A stretch of 64,000 bases of DNA from Streptomyces melanogenes (GCF_014649795.1 NZ_BMTS01000003.1:310001-374000), one strand, 5' to 3'. Counted from the first letter of the stretch, positions 16,668 to 26,000 are shown. A program made the numbers and translations. The notes: a model not told the origin generated them from the letters alone.

Positions 16668-17948
16668 GTGACGTTCGCCCGCATCCACGGATGGCTCCGC
16701 GCCCACCCCCTCGCCGGGGACGCCGCCCTCGCCGGGGTCGTCCTCGTCTGCATGGTCGTCGGCTCGTTCGCCGACCCGCACGGCTCCAACGGCCCGGTGT
16801 TCGGGACCAGGACGCCCAGCGTGACCGCGCTCGTCCTCGCCGTGCTCGGCGCCGTCTCGCTGGCGCTGCGCCGCCGCAACCCCCTCGCGGTCCTCGGTCT
16901 GACCGGCGGGGTCACCGTCGCCGACCTGCTCGCGGGGAACTCGCCCGCCCCGATCGCGATCGCCCCGGTCGTCGCGCTGTACACGGTCGCCGCGCACACC
17001 GACCGCGCCACCACCTACCGCGTCGGCATCACCACCATGGGCGTCCTCACCGCGACCGCGATGTGCTTCGGGGACGCGCCCTGGTACGCGCAGGAGAACG
17101 TCGCCGTGCTCGCCTGGACCGGCCTCGCCGCGACCGCCGGTGACGCCGTCCGCAGCCGCCGGGCCATCGTCGAGTCCATCCGCGAGCGCGCCGAGCGGGC
17201 CGAGCGCACCCGCGAGGAGGAGGCCCGCCGCCGGGTCGCCGAGGAGCGCCTGCGCATCGCCCGCGATCTGCACGACGTCGTCGCCCACCACATCGCGCTG
17301 GTCAACGTCCAGGCCGGGGTCGCCGCGCACGTCATGGACAAGCGCCCCGACCAGGCCAAGGAGGCCCTCGCGCACGTACGGGAGGCCAGCCGCTCGGCGC
17401 TCAACGAACTCCGGGCCACCGTCGGCCTGCTGCGCCAGTCCGGCGACCCGGAGGCCCCCACCGAACCGGCCCCGGGCCTCGCGCTTCTGGACGATCTGCT
17501 GGCCGGTTTCCGCCGCGCCGGGCTGCCGGTGGAGCTCGCCCCCCTAGACCCGGCCGTCCGCGCCGGGCTCCCGGCGGCCGTGGACCTCGCCGCGTACCGG
17601 GTGATCCAGGAGGCGCTCACCAACGTACGCAAACACGCGGGTCCGGACGCGAAGGCCGAGGTCAGCGTGGTGCGGGTGGGACCGAACACGGAGGTCACGG
17701 TCCTCGACAACGGCACCGGGAACGGCGACGGCGCCGCCGGGGGCGGTGGCGGGGGCCACGGGCTGCTCGGGATGCGCGAGCGCGTCAGCGCGCTCGGCGG
17801 CACCTGCACGGCGGGACCCCGCTACGGCGGCGGCTTCCGGGTGCAGGCGATACTGCCGGTCAAGACGGCCGACACGGCCCGTACGGCGCTGACCCGCGAC
17901 GCGGCGGCCGTCCGGGCGGCCGAGGGACCGGGGGAAGGCTGCGCATGA
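16668..17948 (+). CDS. NarL-type sensor histidine kinase
   Basis: Protein of 426 residues with a GTG start seven bases after aaggagg. Four to five membrane helices (residues ~15-160) with short loops, a charged coiled linker (RERAERAERTREEEARRR), then the HisKA_3 dimerisation box RIARDLHDVVAHH (phospho-acceptor His202) and a HATPase domain with YRVIQEALTNVRKHA and GHGLLGMRERV. There is no extracellular sensor domain, so it may sense within the membrane, as in LiaS-like kinases. Partner is the coupled response regulator. Location after pspA/pspAA suggests an envelope-stress signal; this is inference. Confidence 0.92.
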   Translation: MTFARIHGWLRAHPLAGDAALAGVVLVCMVVGSFADPHGSNGPVFGTRTPSVTALVLAVLGAVSLALRRRNPLAVLGLTGGVTVADLLAGNSPAPIAIAPVVALYTVAAHTDRATTYRVGITTMGVLTATAMCFGDAPWYAQENVAVLAWTGLAATAGDAVRSRRAIVESIRERAERAERTREEEARRRVAEERLRIARDLHDVVAHHIALVNVQAGVAAHVMDKRPDQAKEALAHVREASRSALNELRATVGLLRQSGDPEAPTEPAPGLALLDDLLAGFRRAGLPVELAPLDPAVRAGLPAAVDLAAYRVIQEALTNVRKHAGPDAKAEVSVVRVGPNTEVTVLDNGTGNGDGAAGGGGGGHGLLGMRERVSALGGTCTAGPRYGGGFRVQAILPVKTADTARTALTRDAAAVRAAEGPGEGCA

Positions 17949-18634
17949 CGATCAGGGTGGTACTCGCGGACGACCAGGCGCTGCTGCGCTCGGCGTTCCG
18001 CGTCCTCGTCGACTCCGAGCCGGGCATGCACGTGGTGGGCGAGGCCTCCGACGGGGCCGAGGCGGTCGCCGTGGCCCGGGCGACCCGGGCCGACGTCGTC
18101 CTGATGGACATCCGGATGCCCGGTACGGACGGGCTCGCCGCGACCCGCATGATCACCGCGGATCCGGATCTCGCCGATGTCCACGTCGTGATGCTCACGA
18201 CCTTCGAGGTCGACGAGTACGTGGTGCAGTCCCTGCGGGCGGGCGCGTCCGGCTTCCTCGGCAAGGGCGCGGAGCCGGACGAGCTCCTGAACGCGATCCG
18301 GATCGCGGCGGCCGGTGACGCGCTGCTCTCGCCCGCCGCGACCAAGGGGCTCATCGCCAGCTTCCTCGCCCAGGGCGGCAGTTGGGACGGCTCCGGCGAG
18401 CCGCCCGGCGCCCACGCCGAGCGCCTGGCCGCGCTCACCGGCCGCGAACGCGAAGTCCTCGTCCAGGTCGCGGGCGGCCTCTCCAACGACGAGATCGCCG
18501 AACGCCTGGTGGTCAGCCCGCTCACGGTCAAGACGCACGTCAACCGGGCCATGGCGAAACTGGGCGCGCGGGACCGAGCACAGCTGGTCGTGATCGCGTA
18601 CGAGTCGGGCCTGGTACGCCCGAGAGTGGAATAG
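17945..18634 (+). CDS. NarL/FixJ-family response regulator
   Basis: Protein of 229 residues. Receiver domain with the acidic pair near residue 10 (VLADDQALL) and phospho-acceptor Asp55 (VLMDIRMPG), lysine in GFLGKGAEPDEL, then a LuxR-type helix-turn-helix (LTGREREVLVQVAGGLSNDEIAERL, VKTHVNRAM). The ATG overlaps the kinase stop (ATGA), so the two are translated together. Target genes are unknown; the neighbouring pspA operon is a natural candidate. Confidence 0.93.
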   Translation: MTIRVVLADDQALLRSAFRVLVDSEPGMHVVGEASDGAEAVAVARATRADVVLMDIRMPGTDGLAATRMITADPDLADVHVVMLTTFEVDEYVVQSLRAGASGFLGKGAEPDELLNAIRIAAAGDALLSPAATKGLIASFLAQGGSWDGSGEPPGAHAERLAALTGREREVLVQVAGGLSNDEIAERLVVSPLTVKTHVNRAMAKLGARDRAQLVVIAYESGLVRPRVE

Positions 18635-19069
18635 CCGGGGCTCCGCCCCCGAGCCCCTTTTCGTCTGCGGACCGTGCTGGGTTGCTCGCGCAGTTCCCCG
18701 CGCCCCTGAAGCGCGCTCCCGCGCATCGTTTTTCGTCTGCGGACCGTCCCCAACTGGTCGCGCAGTTCACCGCGCCCCTTAGATGCGCCCCTTCGGGCCG
18801 CCCAGGGGATTGCCGCGGAGCGGCATTTCTAGGGGCGCGGGGAACTGCGCGAGCAACCGGCCACGGTCCGCAGTCGAAAGCGGGTTTAGGGGCGCGGGGA
18901 ACTGCGCGACCAGCCCCCACCGGCCCGCAGACGCAAAGGGGGTGCAGGGGCGTAGCCCCGCTCCGGGGTCCGGGGCGGAGCCCCGAGGGGTCGGGGCGGA
19001 GCCCCGGGCCCCCGGGAGACGGGGGTACGAAGTACCCCCGTCCGAAAGGGCGGGCGGGTGGGCGACCGG
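18635..19069. repeat. 435-bp intergenic cluster of type A palindromes and hairpins
   Basis: No gene seen. Four type A arms occur here: two forward (18687-18707; 18759-18779, one mismatch) and two reverse (18831-18851; 18888-18908), so two units are nested. The flanks carry the usual tcgtctgcggaccg and ccgcag(t/a)cg ends. Then follow ggggcggagccccg repeats (~18973-19006) and a gggggtac/gtaccccc hairpin at 19020-19040. The stretch separates the response regulator gene from convergent nadA and probably terminates both. Confidence 0.88.
19020..19040. terminator. gggggtac-type hairpin near the 3' end of nadA
   Basis: Perfect 9-bp inverted repeat (cgggggtac, loop gaa, gtacccccg) 30 bp past the nadA stop. 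The same hairpin type occurs twice at 24040-24149, so it belongs to a repeat family as well as being a likely terminator. Confidence 0.6.
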
Positions 19070-20257
19070 CTACGGAAGCGCCAGCATCCGCTCCAGCGCC
19101 AGCTTCGCGAAGCTCTCCGTCTCCGCGTCCACCTGGATCTGATTGATCAGCTTCCCGTCCGCGAGGGACTCAAGGGTCCACACCAGGTGCGGCAGATCGA
19201 TCCGGTTCATCGTCGAGCAGAAGCAGACCGTCTTGTCGAGGAAGACGATCTCCTTGTCCTCCGCGGCGAATCGATTCGCCAGCCGCCGGACCAGGTTCAG
19301 CTCCGTGCCGATCGCCCACTTCGACCCGCGCGGGGCCGCCTCGAGGGCCTTGATGATGTACTCCGTCGAGCCCACGTAGTCCGCCGCGGCCACGACCTCG
19401 TGCTTGCACTCGGGGTGCACCAGCACGTTCACGCCCGGGATCCGCTCCCGTACGTCGTTGACCGAGTCCAGCGAGAACCGGCCGTGCACCGAGCAGTGGC
19501 CCCGCCACAGGATCATCTTGGCGTCGCGCAGCTCCTCGGCGGTCAGGCCGCCGTTCGGCTTGTGCGGGTTGTAGAGCACGCAGTCCTCCAGCGACATCCC
19601 CATGTCGCGGACGGCGGTGTTGCGGCCCAGGTGCTGGTCCGGCAGGAAGAGCACCTTCTCGCCCTGCTCGAACGCCCACTCCAGCGCCTTCTTGGCGTTG
19701 GACGAGGTGCAGATCGTGCCGCCGTGCTTGCCCGTGAAGGCCTTGATGTCGGCGGAGGAGTTCATGTACGAGACGGGCACGACCTGCTCGGCGACCCCCG
19801 CCTCGGTCAGCACGTCCCAGCACTCGGCGACCTGCTCGGCCGTGGCCATGTCGGCCATCGAGCAGCCGGCGGCGAGGTCGGGGAGCACGACCTTCTGGTC
19901 GTCCGAGGTCAGGATGTCCGCGGACTCGGCCATGAAGTGCACACCGCAGAAGACGATGTACTCCGCCTCCGGCTTGGCGGCCGCGTCCCGGGCCAGCTTG
20001 AAGGAGTCACCGGTGACGTCGGCGAACTGGATGACCTCGTCGCGCTGGTAGTGGTGGCCGAGCACGAAGACCTTGTCCCCGAGCTTCTCCTTGGCCGCGC
20101 GGGCCCGCGCCACCAGGTCCGGGTCGGACGGGGACGGCAGGTCGCCGGGGCACTCCACGCCGCGCTCGCTCTTCGGGTCGGCCTCGCGGCCGAGCAGCAG
20201 CAGGGCGAGCGGAGTCGGCTGGACATCCAGGGGCTGGGCGGTGGTCACGTCACGCAC
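19070..20257 (-). CDS. nadA: quinolinate synthase A
   Basis: Protein of 395 residues. A [4Fe-4S] enzyme that condenses iminoaspartate with dihydroxyacetone phosphate to quinolinate in NAD synthesis. Family features: VLGHHYQRDEVIQFAD, FCGVHFMAESADIL (first cluster Cys), YMNSSADIKAF, CTSSNA, HPECKHEV, GSTEYII and the C-terminal KTVCFCSTMN. Start GTG 20257 or 20248, both close behind agaaaggg. The long N-terminal extension (~45 residues before VARARAAKEKLG) is typical of actinobacterial NadA. Divergent from a HesB-type Fe-S carrier gene, which fits its need for a cluster. nadB/nadC are not adjacent in the window. Confidence 0.94.
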   Translation of the reverse strand: MRDVTTAQPLDVQPTPLALLLLGREADPKSERGVECPGDLPSPSDPDLVARARAAKEKLGDKVFVLGHHYQRDEVIQFADVTGDSFKLARDAAAKPEAEYIVFCGVHFMAESADILTSDDQKVVLPDLAAGCSMADMATAEQVAECWDVLTEAGVAEQVVPVSYMNSSADIKAFTGKHGGTICTSSNAKKALEWAFEQGEKVLFLPDQHLGRNTAVRDMGMSLEDCVLYNPHKPNGGLTAEELRDAKMILWRGHCSVHGRFSLDSVNDVRERIPGVNVLVHPECKHEVVAAADYVGSTEYIIKALEAAPRGSKWAIGTELNLVRRLANRFAAEDKEIVFLDKTVCFCSTMNRIDLPHLVWTLESLADGKLINQIQVDAETESFAKLALERMLALP

Positions 20258-20272
20258 CCTTTCTCTTCTGCA

Positions 20273-20286
20273 GACGAGTTTTCGTC
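20273..20286. promoter_or_regulatory. small inverted repeat in the nadA leader region
   Basis: gacga/tcgtc with a 4-base loop, 16 bp upstream of the nadA start and next to an AT-richer stretch (taaatgacgctatctatcataac, 20287-20309) that is the likeliest nadA promoter zone. No known NAD regulator site is recognisable; weak evidence. Confidence 0.3.
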
Positions 20287-20544
20287 TAAATGACGCTATC
20301 TATCATAACTGCTTCACGTCAGTTTGACGATGGCCATAGCGTCGATGTGACACATCCCCTTTCCGGCCGCTTCGCCCTCTCGCCCACCGTTGTCCACAGG
20401 TCTTTTCCGGCCCGCGCCGGGGTGTGCGAGCATGAAGGTGAGCCAAAGCACGGCCAAGGCAGACGCACGGCCCGGAATGAATCCGGGACCCCGCCGGTTT
20501 CCACCGTCGGCAAGCAGTCTCCGTACAACCCGGGAGAGAAGCAG

Positions 20545-20901
20545 ATGTCCGTATCGGACGAGACCACCACTGTGAGCGACGGCATCCTCCTGTCCGACGC
20601 CGCCGCGGCCAAGGTCAAGGCCCTCCTTGACCAGGAAGGCCGGGAGGACCTGGCGCTGCGCGTCGCCGTCCAGCCCGGCGGCTGCTCCGGCCTGCGCTAC
20701 CAGCTCTTCTTCGACGAGCGCTCGCTCGACGGCGACGTCGTGAAGGACTTCGGCGGCGTGAAGGTCGTCACCGACCGCATGAGCGCCCCGTACCTGGGCG
20801 GCGCCTCCATCGACTTCGTGGACACCATCGAGAAGCAGGGCTTCACGATCGACAACCCGAACGCGACGGGCTCCTGCGCCTGCGGCGACTCCTTCAGCTA
20901 A
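20545..20901 (+). CDS. HesB/IscA/ErpA-family iron-sulfur cluster carrier
   Basis: Protein of 118 residues. A-type carrier with the three conserved cysteines: GGCSGLRY and the C-terminal CACGDSF. It accepts Fe-S clusters from the scaffold and delivers them to apo-enzymes; ErpA-like by length. The ATG at 20545 lies after gggagag, a better start than upstream in-frame ATGs, whose codons look non-coding. Divergent from nadA, a cluster-dependent enzyme, and probably monocistronic since a strong hairpin follows. Confidence 0.93.
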   Translation: MSVSDETTTVSDGILLSDAAAAKVKALLDQEGREDLALRVAVQPGGCSGLRYQLFFDERSLDGDVVKDFGGVKVVTDRMSAPYLGGASIDFVDTIEKQGFTIDNPNATGSCACGDSFS

Positions 20902-20935
20902 GCCGGTCAAGCGCCACTGAAACACGTCGTACGTA

Positions 20936-20975
20936 CGAGGAGGGCGGGCACCCCACAAGGTGCCCGCCCTCCTCG
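20936..20975. terminator. bidirectional hairpin terminator
   Basis: Perfect 17-bp stem (cgaggagggcgggcacc and complement, loop ccacaa) between the convergent HesB-type gene and the membrane-anchored protein gene. Confidence 0.85.
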
Positions 20976-20988
20976 CGTGTCCACCGGC

Positions 20989-22545
20989 TCAGCTCTTCGG
21001 CAGCTCCTGCCCGGTGCCCACGTCCACCACCAGACGCTCACCCAGCGTCTGGTGCAGTGCCACCGGCACCGTCGCCTTCTTGGCGATCATGGTGCAGATC
21101 TTCTTGGGGTCGTGGTGCGCGACGCCCACCGAGACCCGCACCTCCGTGCCGCTCTCGTCGGCCGTCGCCGCGTAGGTGTCGCAGACCCCGCCCCAGAAGG
21201 TCACGGTCAACGTCCGGCCGTCCTGGCCGATCGCGTACGAGACCAGGGCCTGGTGGCCGGTCGGCGACGAGCCGGACGGCGCCGGGAGAGCGGTGCCGGG
21301 CCCGGCCGGCGACGCGGGCGGCTTCGCCAGGTACTGCGGGGCCAGCGCCGGGGCGGTGACGGTGACCGGCTGCGTGGCACCGGTCGGCTTCACCTCGAAC
21401 AGCCACGACGGTACGAGCGCCTGCCGCCCGTCCACGTACTGCGCGGAGAGCCCGAACACCGCCTTGTCCACGGTCACCGTCGAGGGCGTGCCCTGCTTGC
21501 AGGGCTGGTGCTGGATGTTGCCCTGCGGGTCACTGGGCAGCTTGCGCTGCGGGTCGCTCGGCAGCGCGCCCTTGGTGGGCTCGCCCTGCGGCTGGTCCTC
21601 CAGCGGCACCGGACCCGTGCAGTCCTTGCTCGCCGGGCGCCCGCCGCCCGATCCGTTCAGCTGCTTCAGCGTCTCCTCGGCGCTCAGCACGGGGTACGTG
21701 TCGCCCTTCTCCGGCGCCTTCAACTGGCCGCTGCCGCCGACCACCTGGCCGTCGGGGCCGACCCGGATGCCGGTCGTCCAGCCGTAGGTGGGCAGACCGC
21801 CGATCACGGGGTCCGCGTTGACCACCCGGACCGCGCCCATCAGCTGGGACGCGTTCAGCTTGGCGTCGTCCTGGCCCAGCGCCTTGAGCACCGGGGCGGC
21901 CGCCGCCTTCGCGGCCTGCTCGCTCACCGGGGAGCCGCCGCCTCCCGTCGGGTCGTGCTCGCCGGGCGCGATGCCCTGGGCCGGGCTCGTGGAGGTGTCC
22001 GTTCCGGTGGTGTGCATGGGGCACTTGCTGCCCTTGGGGCAGTTGTCCGTACCGCCCGTGCCGTACCGGGCGAACGTCCAGCCGCCCGGCGCCTTCTGAT
22101 TGACCGTCAACACCGGACCGCCGCCGTCCTTGGTGATCCCGGCCTTCCAGAGCTCCCCTTCCAGGCGCGGGGGACCGTCGATCCCCAGGGCCTTCGCCAG
22201 CTTCGCCACCTCGGCCTCGCCGACCGTGCCGCCCGGGCGGTACACCGCCGCCTTCGCCGGGCCGTCGGGGAGCTTCCCCTCGGCGCGGTAGACCACGCCG
22301 TTCGGGTCCGGTTCGCCGGGGGCGATGCCCTCCCTGCCGCTGTCCAGGCCGAGCGGCGGCGGAGTGGGGTTCCCGCCCGCCCCGGCCTTCCCGTCGACGG
22401 AGGCCGAGCCGCCCGAGGCGGTGGATGCCCAGTACGCCCCGCCGCCGCCCGCGACCAGCACCGCGGCCGCGACCGAGGCGAGGACGAACGGGGATCGTCG
22501 CGTCCGCCGCTGTGGCGACTCTTCCTGCGTGTGCTCGCTGCTCAC
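20989..22545 (-). CDS. membrane-anchored extracellular protein of unknown function
   Basis: Protein of 518 residues. Cytoplasmic ~18 residues (TQEESPQRRTRRS), one membrane helix (PFVLASVAAAVLVAGGGGAYW), then a long Pro/Gly/Asp-rich extracellular part with two similar APGE(P/H)DP segments and scattered cysteines (about six), which could form disulfides. I recognise no catalytic domain; it is a common Streptomyces membrane protein type, sometimes encoded near sigma or anti-sigma genes, but none is seen here. The gene is followed by a shared terminator with the HesB-type gene. Confidence 0.82.
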   Translation of the reverse strand: MSSEHTQEESPQRRTRRSPFVLASVAAAVLVAGGGGAYWASTASGGSASVDGKAGAGGNPTPPPLGLDSGREGIAPGEPDPNGVVYRAEGKLPDGPAKAAVYRPGGTVGEAEVAKLAKALGIDGPPRLEGELWKAGITKDGGGPVLTVNQKAPGGWTFARYGTGGTDNCPKGSKCPMHTTGTDTSTSPAQGIAPGEHDPTGGGGSPVSEQAAKAAAAPVLKALGQDDAKLNASQLMGAVRVVNADPVIGGLPTYGWTTGIRVGPDGQVVGGSGQLKAPEKGDTYPVLSAEETLKQLNGSGGGRPASKDCTGPVPLEDQPQGEPTKGALPSDPQRKLPSDPQGNIQHQPCKQGTPSTVTVDKAVFGLSAQYVDGRQALVPSWLFEVKPTGATQPVTVTAPALAPQYLAKPPASPAGPGTALPAPSGSSPTGHQALVSYAIGQDGRTLTVTFWGGVCDTYAATADESGTEVRVSVGVAHHDPKKICTMIAKKATVPVALHQTLGERLVVDVGTGQELPKS

Positions 22546-22703
22546 CGCATCGCTCCTGTCCAGTCGTATCCCGCATCCCCTTTACGGGGGACACGCCTTG
22601 GACGGAGCGGGGGAGCGCGCGGTTCCCTCCGCGCGCTGCCCCGTCGCTCGGGCCGGTCGCCGCGGTCGCCGCGGTGGCCGCGCCCGGTCCGCTCTGCTCC
22701 GGC

Positions 22704-22910
22704 TCAGTCGCCGTACTCGGACATGGTGGCGATCAGCCGGACCGAGTCGGGCGGCACGGACACCCCGTGGATGCGGGACGGTGGGACGGGCGCCGGCCCC
22801 GGCTCCACCGGCACCACCCAGTGGGGTGCCATCCGCGCGCAGTCGCCGCGCAGCCGCGCGAGGCCCGGTTCGGACGCCATGACGTTCCCGGTCTGCTCCA
22901 TGGTTTCCAT
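22704..22910 (-). CDS. small conserved hypothetical protein
   Basis: Protein of 68 residues (METMEQTGNVMASEPGLAR start; an ATG at 22928 would add six residues). High third-position GC and sensible composition support coding; contains WVVPVEPGPAPVPPSRIHG and ends ATMSEYGD. No membrane segment. It is upstream of, and in the same direction as, the membrane-anchored protein gene, and divergent from the sugar kinase. No function can be assigned. Confidence 0.65.
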   Translation of the reverse strand: METMEQTGNVMASEPGLARLRGDCARMAPHWVVPVEPGPAPVPPSRIHGVSVPPDSVRLIATMSEYGD

Positions 22911-23041
22911 ATTCCGCACCGTACGCATCAGGAACCATGCGAAAAAAGGCCTACTATTGGGTAGTTTCCGCCCTTCAGGGGAGCCGCTGCGACCCGGTAG
23001 CGTTAACTGTCAACAGTCCTCCACGCAGGAGTGTCCTAGCC

Positions 23042-24016
23042 GTGCGTATCGCAGTCACCGGCTCCATCGCCACCGACCACCTCATGACCTTCCCCGGCCG
23101 ATTCGCCGACCAACTGGTCGCCGATCAGCTGCACACGGTCTCCCTCTCCTTCCTCGTCGACAACCTCGACGTGCGCCGGGGCGGTGTCGGCGCGAACATC
23201 TGCTTCGGAATGGGCCAGCTCGGCACCCGGCCGATCCTCGTCGGGGCCGCCGGCTCCGACTTCGACGAGTACCGGGCCTGGCTGGACCGGCACGGGGTGG
23301 ACACGAACTCGGTCCGCATCTCCGAGGTGCTGCACACCGCCCGTTTCGTGTGCACCACCGACTCCGACCACAACCAGATCGGCTCCTTCTACACGGGCGC
23401 GATGAGCGAGGCCCGCCAGATCGAGCTCCAGTCGGTGGCCGAGCGCGTGGGCGGCCTCGACCTCGTCCTGATCGGCGCCGACGACCCCGAGGCGATGCTC
23501 CGGCACACCGAGGAGTGCAAGACGCGCGGGATCCCGTTCGCGGCGGACTTCTCGCAGCAGATCGCGCGGATGTCCGGCGACGACATCCGTACGTTGCTGG
23601 AGGGCGCGAAGTACCTCTTCTCCAACGAGTACGAGAAGGGGCTCATCGAGTCCAAGACCGGCTGGAGCGACGCGGAGATCCTGGGGAAGGTCGACTACCG
23701 GGTCACCACCCTCGGCTCGCGCGGCGTGCGCATCGAGCGGGTCGGCGAGGACCCGATCGAGGTCGGCTGCGCGGAGGAGGAGGCGAAGGTCGACCCCACG
23801 GGCGTCGGCGACGCGTTCCGCGCGGGCTTCCTGTCCGGTCTGTCGTGGGGCGTCGGCCACGAGCGGGCGGCGCAGGTGGGGTGCATGCTGGCGACGCTGG
23901 TGATCGAGACGCTGGGTACGCAGGAGTACCAGTTGCGGCGCGGGCACTTCATGGATCGGTTCACGAAGGCGTACGGGGACGAAGCCGCAGCCGAGGTGCG
24001 GGCGTACCTGTCCTAG
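23042..24016 (+). CDS. PfkB-family carbohydrate/nucleoside kinase
   Basis: Protein of 324 residues from a GTG start (RIAVTGSIATDHLMTFPG). Ribokinase fold: GGVGANICFGMGQLG near residue 50 and the anion-hole/catalytic motif DPTGVGDAFRAGFLSGL near residue 255, with Asp as the base. The N-terminal sequence resembles adenosine-kinase-like PfkB members of actinobacteria, so ribose, adenosine or a related nucleoside may be the substrate. Divergent from the small gene upstream; the only -10 candidate is tagcgt at 22998-23003. Confidence 0.9.
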   Translation: MRIAVTGSIATDHLMTFPGRFADQLVADQLHTVSLSFLVDNLDVRRGGVGANICFGMGQLGTRPILVGAAGSDFDEYRAWLDRHGVDTNSVRISEVLHTARFVCTTDSDHNQIGSFYTGAMSEARQIELQSVAERVGGLDLVLIGADDPEAMLRHTEECKTRGIPFAADFSQQIARMSGDDIRTLLEGAKYLFSNEYEKGLIESKTGWSDAEILGKVDYRVTTLGSRGVRIERVGEDPIEVGCAEEEAKVDPTGVGDAFRAGFLSGLSWGVGHERAAQVGCMLATLVIETLGTQEYQLRRGHFMDRFTKAYGDEAAAEVRAYLS

Positions 24017-24441
24017 CCCCACCCGCCCGCCCTCCCGGTGTGGGGTACTCCGTACCCCACACTCCGGTAGCCCCGGCGCTGCGCGCCGGGCCTGCACCTT
24101 CGCCCCACCCGCCCGCCCTCACAGGTGGGGGGTACTTCGTACCCCCCACTCCCGTAGCCCCGACCGCTCCGCGGCGGGGCTGCGTGCCATGCGATGTCCG
24201 CTTCGCGGTGGGCCGCGTCCTCACGCTCCGTCCAGCCCCTTGCGGTTTCGTCGCGCGACTGCGGCCCGTCGGTGGCTGGCCGCGCAGTTCCCCGCGCCCC
24301 TAAAAACCCAGGCCGCCCCCGCCGTATGCCAGTCCCCCCCGCCGCTGTGGGCAATCGTGCCGCTAGGGCGGCACGGGTGGGCACAGCGGCACCCCCGCCC
24401 CGCCGGGCTGCGCAACCCCCTACCCGCACGCCGCCGCCACC
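24017..24441. repeat. intergenic tandem repeat plus type A half-unit
   Basis: No gene seen. Two imperfect direct copies of an ~86-bp unit start at 24017 and 24103 (both ccccacccgcccgccctc). Each contains a perfect hairpin: gtggggtac/gtaccccac (24040-24060) and gtggggggtac/gtaccccccac (24125-24149). A type A forward arm follows at 24281-24301, with a cgtcgcgcgactgcgg flank. The stretch lies between convergent genes and likely terminates both. Confidence 0.85.
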
Positions 24442-25824
24442 TCACCCCACCCGCCGCACCACATACGCAGACCCCCGCTCCCGCCGCGTTTCCCCCACGT
24501 ACTCCTGCCCCCGCATCTCGCACCACGCCGGAATATCGAGCCGAGCCGCCTCGTCATCGGCGAGCACCGTCACCGTCCCCCCCACCGGCACGTCCCCGAT
24601 CACCTTCGCCAGCTCGATCACCGGGATCGGGCACCGCTTGCCGAGGGCGTCGATCGTCAGGTCGTTGCCACCGGGGGCGGGGGAGACAGGCGAAGCGGGG
24701 GCGCCGAGCTTCTCGCGGACCGAGGAGACGACCCCCGGAAGGACGGACAGGAACCGGTCCACGTCGGACGCCGCCGTGCCGACGGGGAGCGACACCCGGA
24801 CGTTGCCCTCGCTCAGGACCCCCATCGCCCGCAGCACATGGCTCGGCGTGAGCGTGCTGCTCGTGCAGGAGGAGCCGGAGGAGACCGAGAAGCCCGACCG
24901 GTCCAGCTCGTGGAGGAGCGTCTCTCCGTCGACATAGAGACAGGAGAACGTGACCAGGTGGGGGAGCCGCCGCACCGGGTCCCCGACCACCTCCACGTCC
25001 GGCACCAGCTCAGGCACCCGCACCCGCACCCGCTCCACCAGGCCCCGCAGCCGTTCCGCCTCGGCCGCCGCCTCCGCCCGTACCGCCCGCAGCGACGCGG
25101 CCGCCGCCACGATCGCCGGGATGTTCTCGAAGCCGGGGGACCGGCCCGACTCCCGCTCGTCGGCGGGGCCTTGCGGGGCGAAGCGGACGCCCTTGCGGAC
25201 GGCCAGCAGGCCCACACCCGCCGGGCCGCCCCACTTGTGCGCACTCGCCGCCAGCAGCGACCAGCCGTCCTCGACCGGGCCCCAGGCCAGCGACTGGGCC
25301 GCGTCCACCAGGAGCGGCACCCCGGCCGCCCGGCACGCCTCGGCCACCTCGCCCACCGGCTGCACCGTGCCGACCTCGTGGTTGGCGGACTGGAGGCAGG
25401 CCAGCGCCGTGTCGGGGCGCAGCGCGGCGGCGTACGCGGCGGGGGAGACCGCCCCGGTCCGGTCGACCGGGACCTCCGTCACCGTGCCGCCGTCCGCCTC
25501 CAGGGCCGCGCCCGCGTGCAGTACGGAGGAGTGCTCCACCGCCGACACGACCAGATGGCGGCCGACACGCCGGCGCCCGGCTAGGGAACCGTAAATTCCG
25601 GAGTGCACCGCCCGCGTCCCCGAAGTGGTGAACACGAGCTCGTCCGGACGGCAGCCGACGGCCTCGGCCGCGGCCTCCCGGGCCGCGTCGAGCAGCAGCC
25701 GGGCCCGTCGGCCCTCGCGGTAGAGCCGGGCCGGGTCGGCCCAGCCCTCGTCGAGCGAGGCCGTCAGCGCCTGGCGGGCCACGGGGTGCAGGGGGGCGGA
25801 GGAGGCGGCGTCGAAGTAGGGCAC
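24442..25824 (-). CDS. cysteine desulfurase fused to TusA-like sulfurtransferase domain
   Basis: Protein of 460 residues. Residues ~1-375 form a class V aminotransferase of the IscS/NifS type: PLP lysine in ASAHKWGGPAG and the catalytic cysteine in SSGSSCTSSTL. Residues ~390-460 form a TusA/SirA domain with its signature cysteine (ALGKRCPIPVIEL) and a second Cys in PAWCEMRG. The fusion would pass persulfide directly from the desulfurase to TusA for tRNA thiolation or cofactor synthesis. Divergent from the cytochrome oxidase operon, with 290 bp between. Active-site residues are intact in both parts. Confidence 0.92.
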   Translation of the reverse strand: MPYFDAASSAPLHPVARQALTASLDEGWADPARLYREGRRARLLLDAAREAAAEAVGCRPDELVFTTSGTRAVHSGIYGSLAGRRRVGRHLVVSAVEHSSVLHAGAALEADGGTVTEVPVDRTGAVSPAAYAAALRPDTALACLQSANHEVGTVQPVGEVAEACRAAGVPLLVDAAQSLAWGPVEDGWSLLAASAHKWGGPAGVGLLAVRKGVRFAPQGPADERESGRSPGFENIPAIVAAAASLRAVRAEAAAEAERLRGLVERVRVRVPELVPDVEVVGDPVRRLPHLVTFSCLYVDGETLLHELDRSGFSVSSGSSCTSSTLTPSHVLRAMGVLSEGNVRVSLPVGTAASDVDRFLSVLPGVVSSVREKLGAPASPVSPAPGGNDLTIDALGKRCPIPVIELAKVIGDVPVGGTVTVLADDEAARLDIPAWCEMRGQEYVGETRRERGSAYVVRRVG

Positions 25825-25876
25825 GCGGCCACGCTAACCCCGGGCCCGGTGGGGCGAGCCGGGGAGACCCGCCCGT

Positions 25877-25898
25877 ACACGTACAGGACACGTACAGG
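25877..25898 (+). repeat. perfect tandem 11-bp repeat upstream of ctaC
   Basis: acacgtacagg occurs twice with no gap (25877-25887 and 25888-25898) in the divergent region between the desulfurase-TusA gene and ctaC. It could be a paired regulator site; no known consensus is recognised. Confidence 0.5.
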
Positions 25899-26000
25899 AA
25901 GCCCCGTCAGATACCCCCCGGAAGCGGGGATTCCATCCCTTTGGGGGCTCGGGCGGCGCGTTGGGCACCCTCCCCGCGCGACCCCAAATAGCGTCCAGTA

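Noticed and set aside
24189..24441. Open frames 24189-24937 on the plus strand as a gene after the sugar kinase.
   Set aside because: They are Pro/Arg/Ser low-complexity frames opposite the desulfurase-TusA gene and across repeat sequence.
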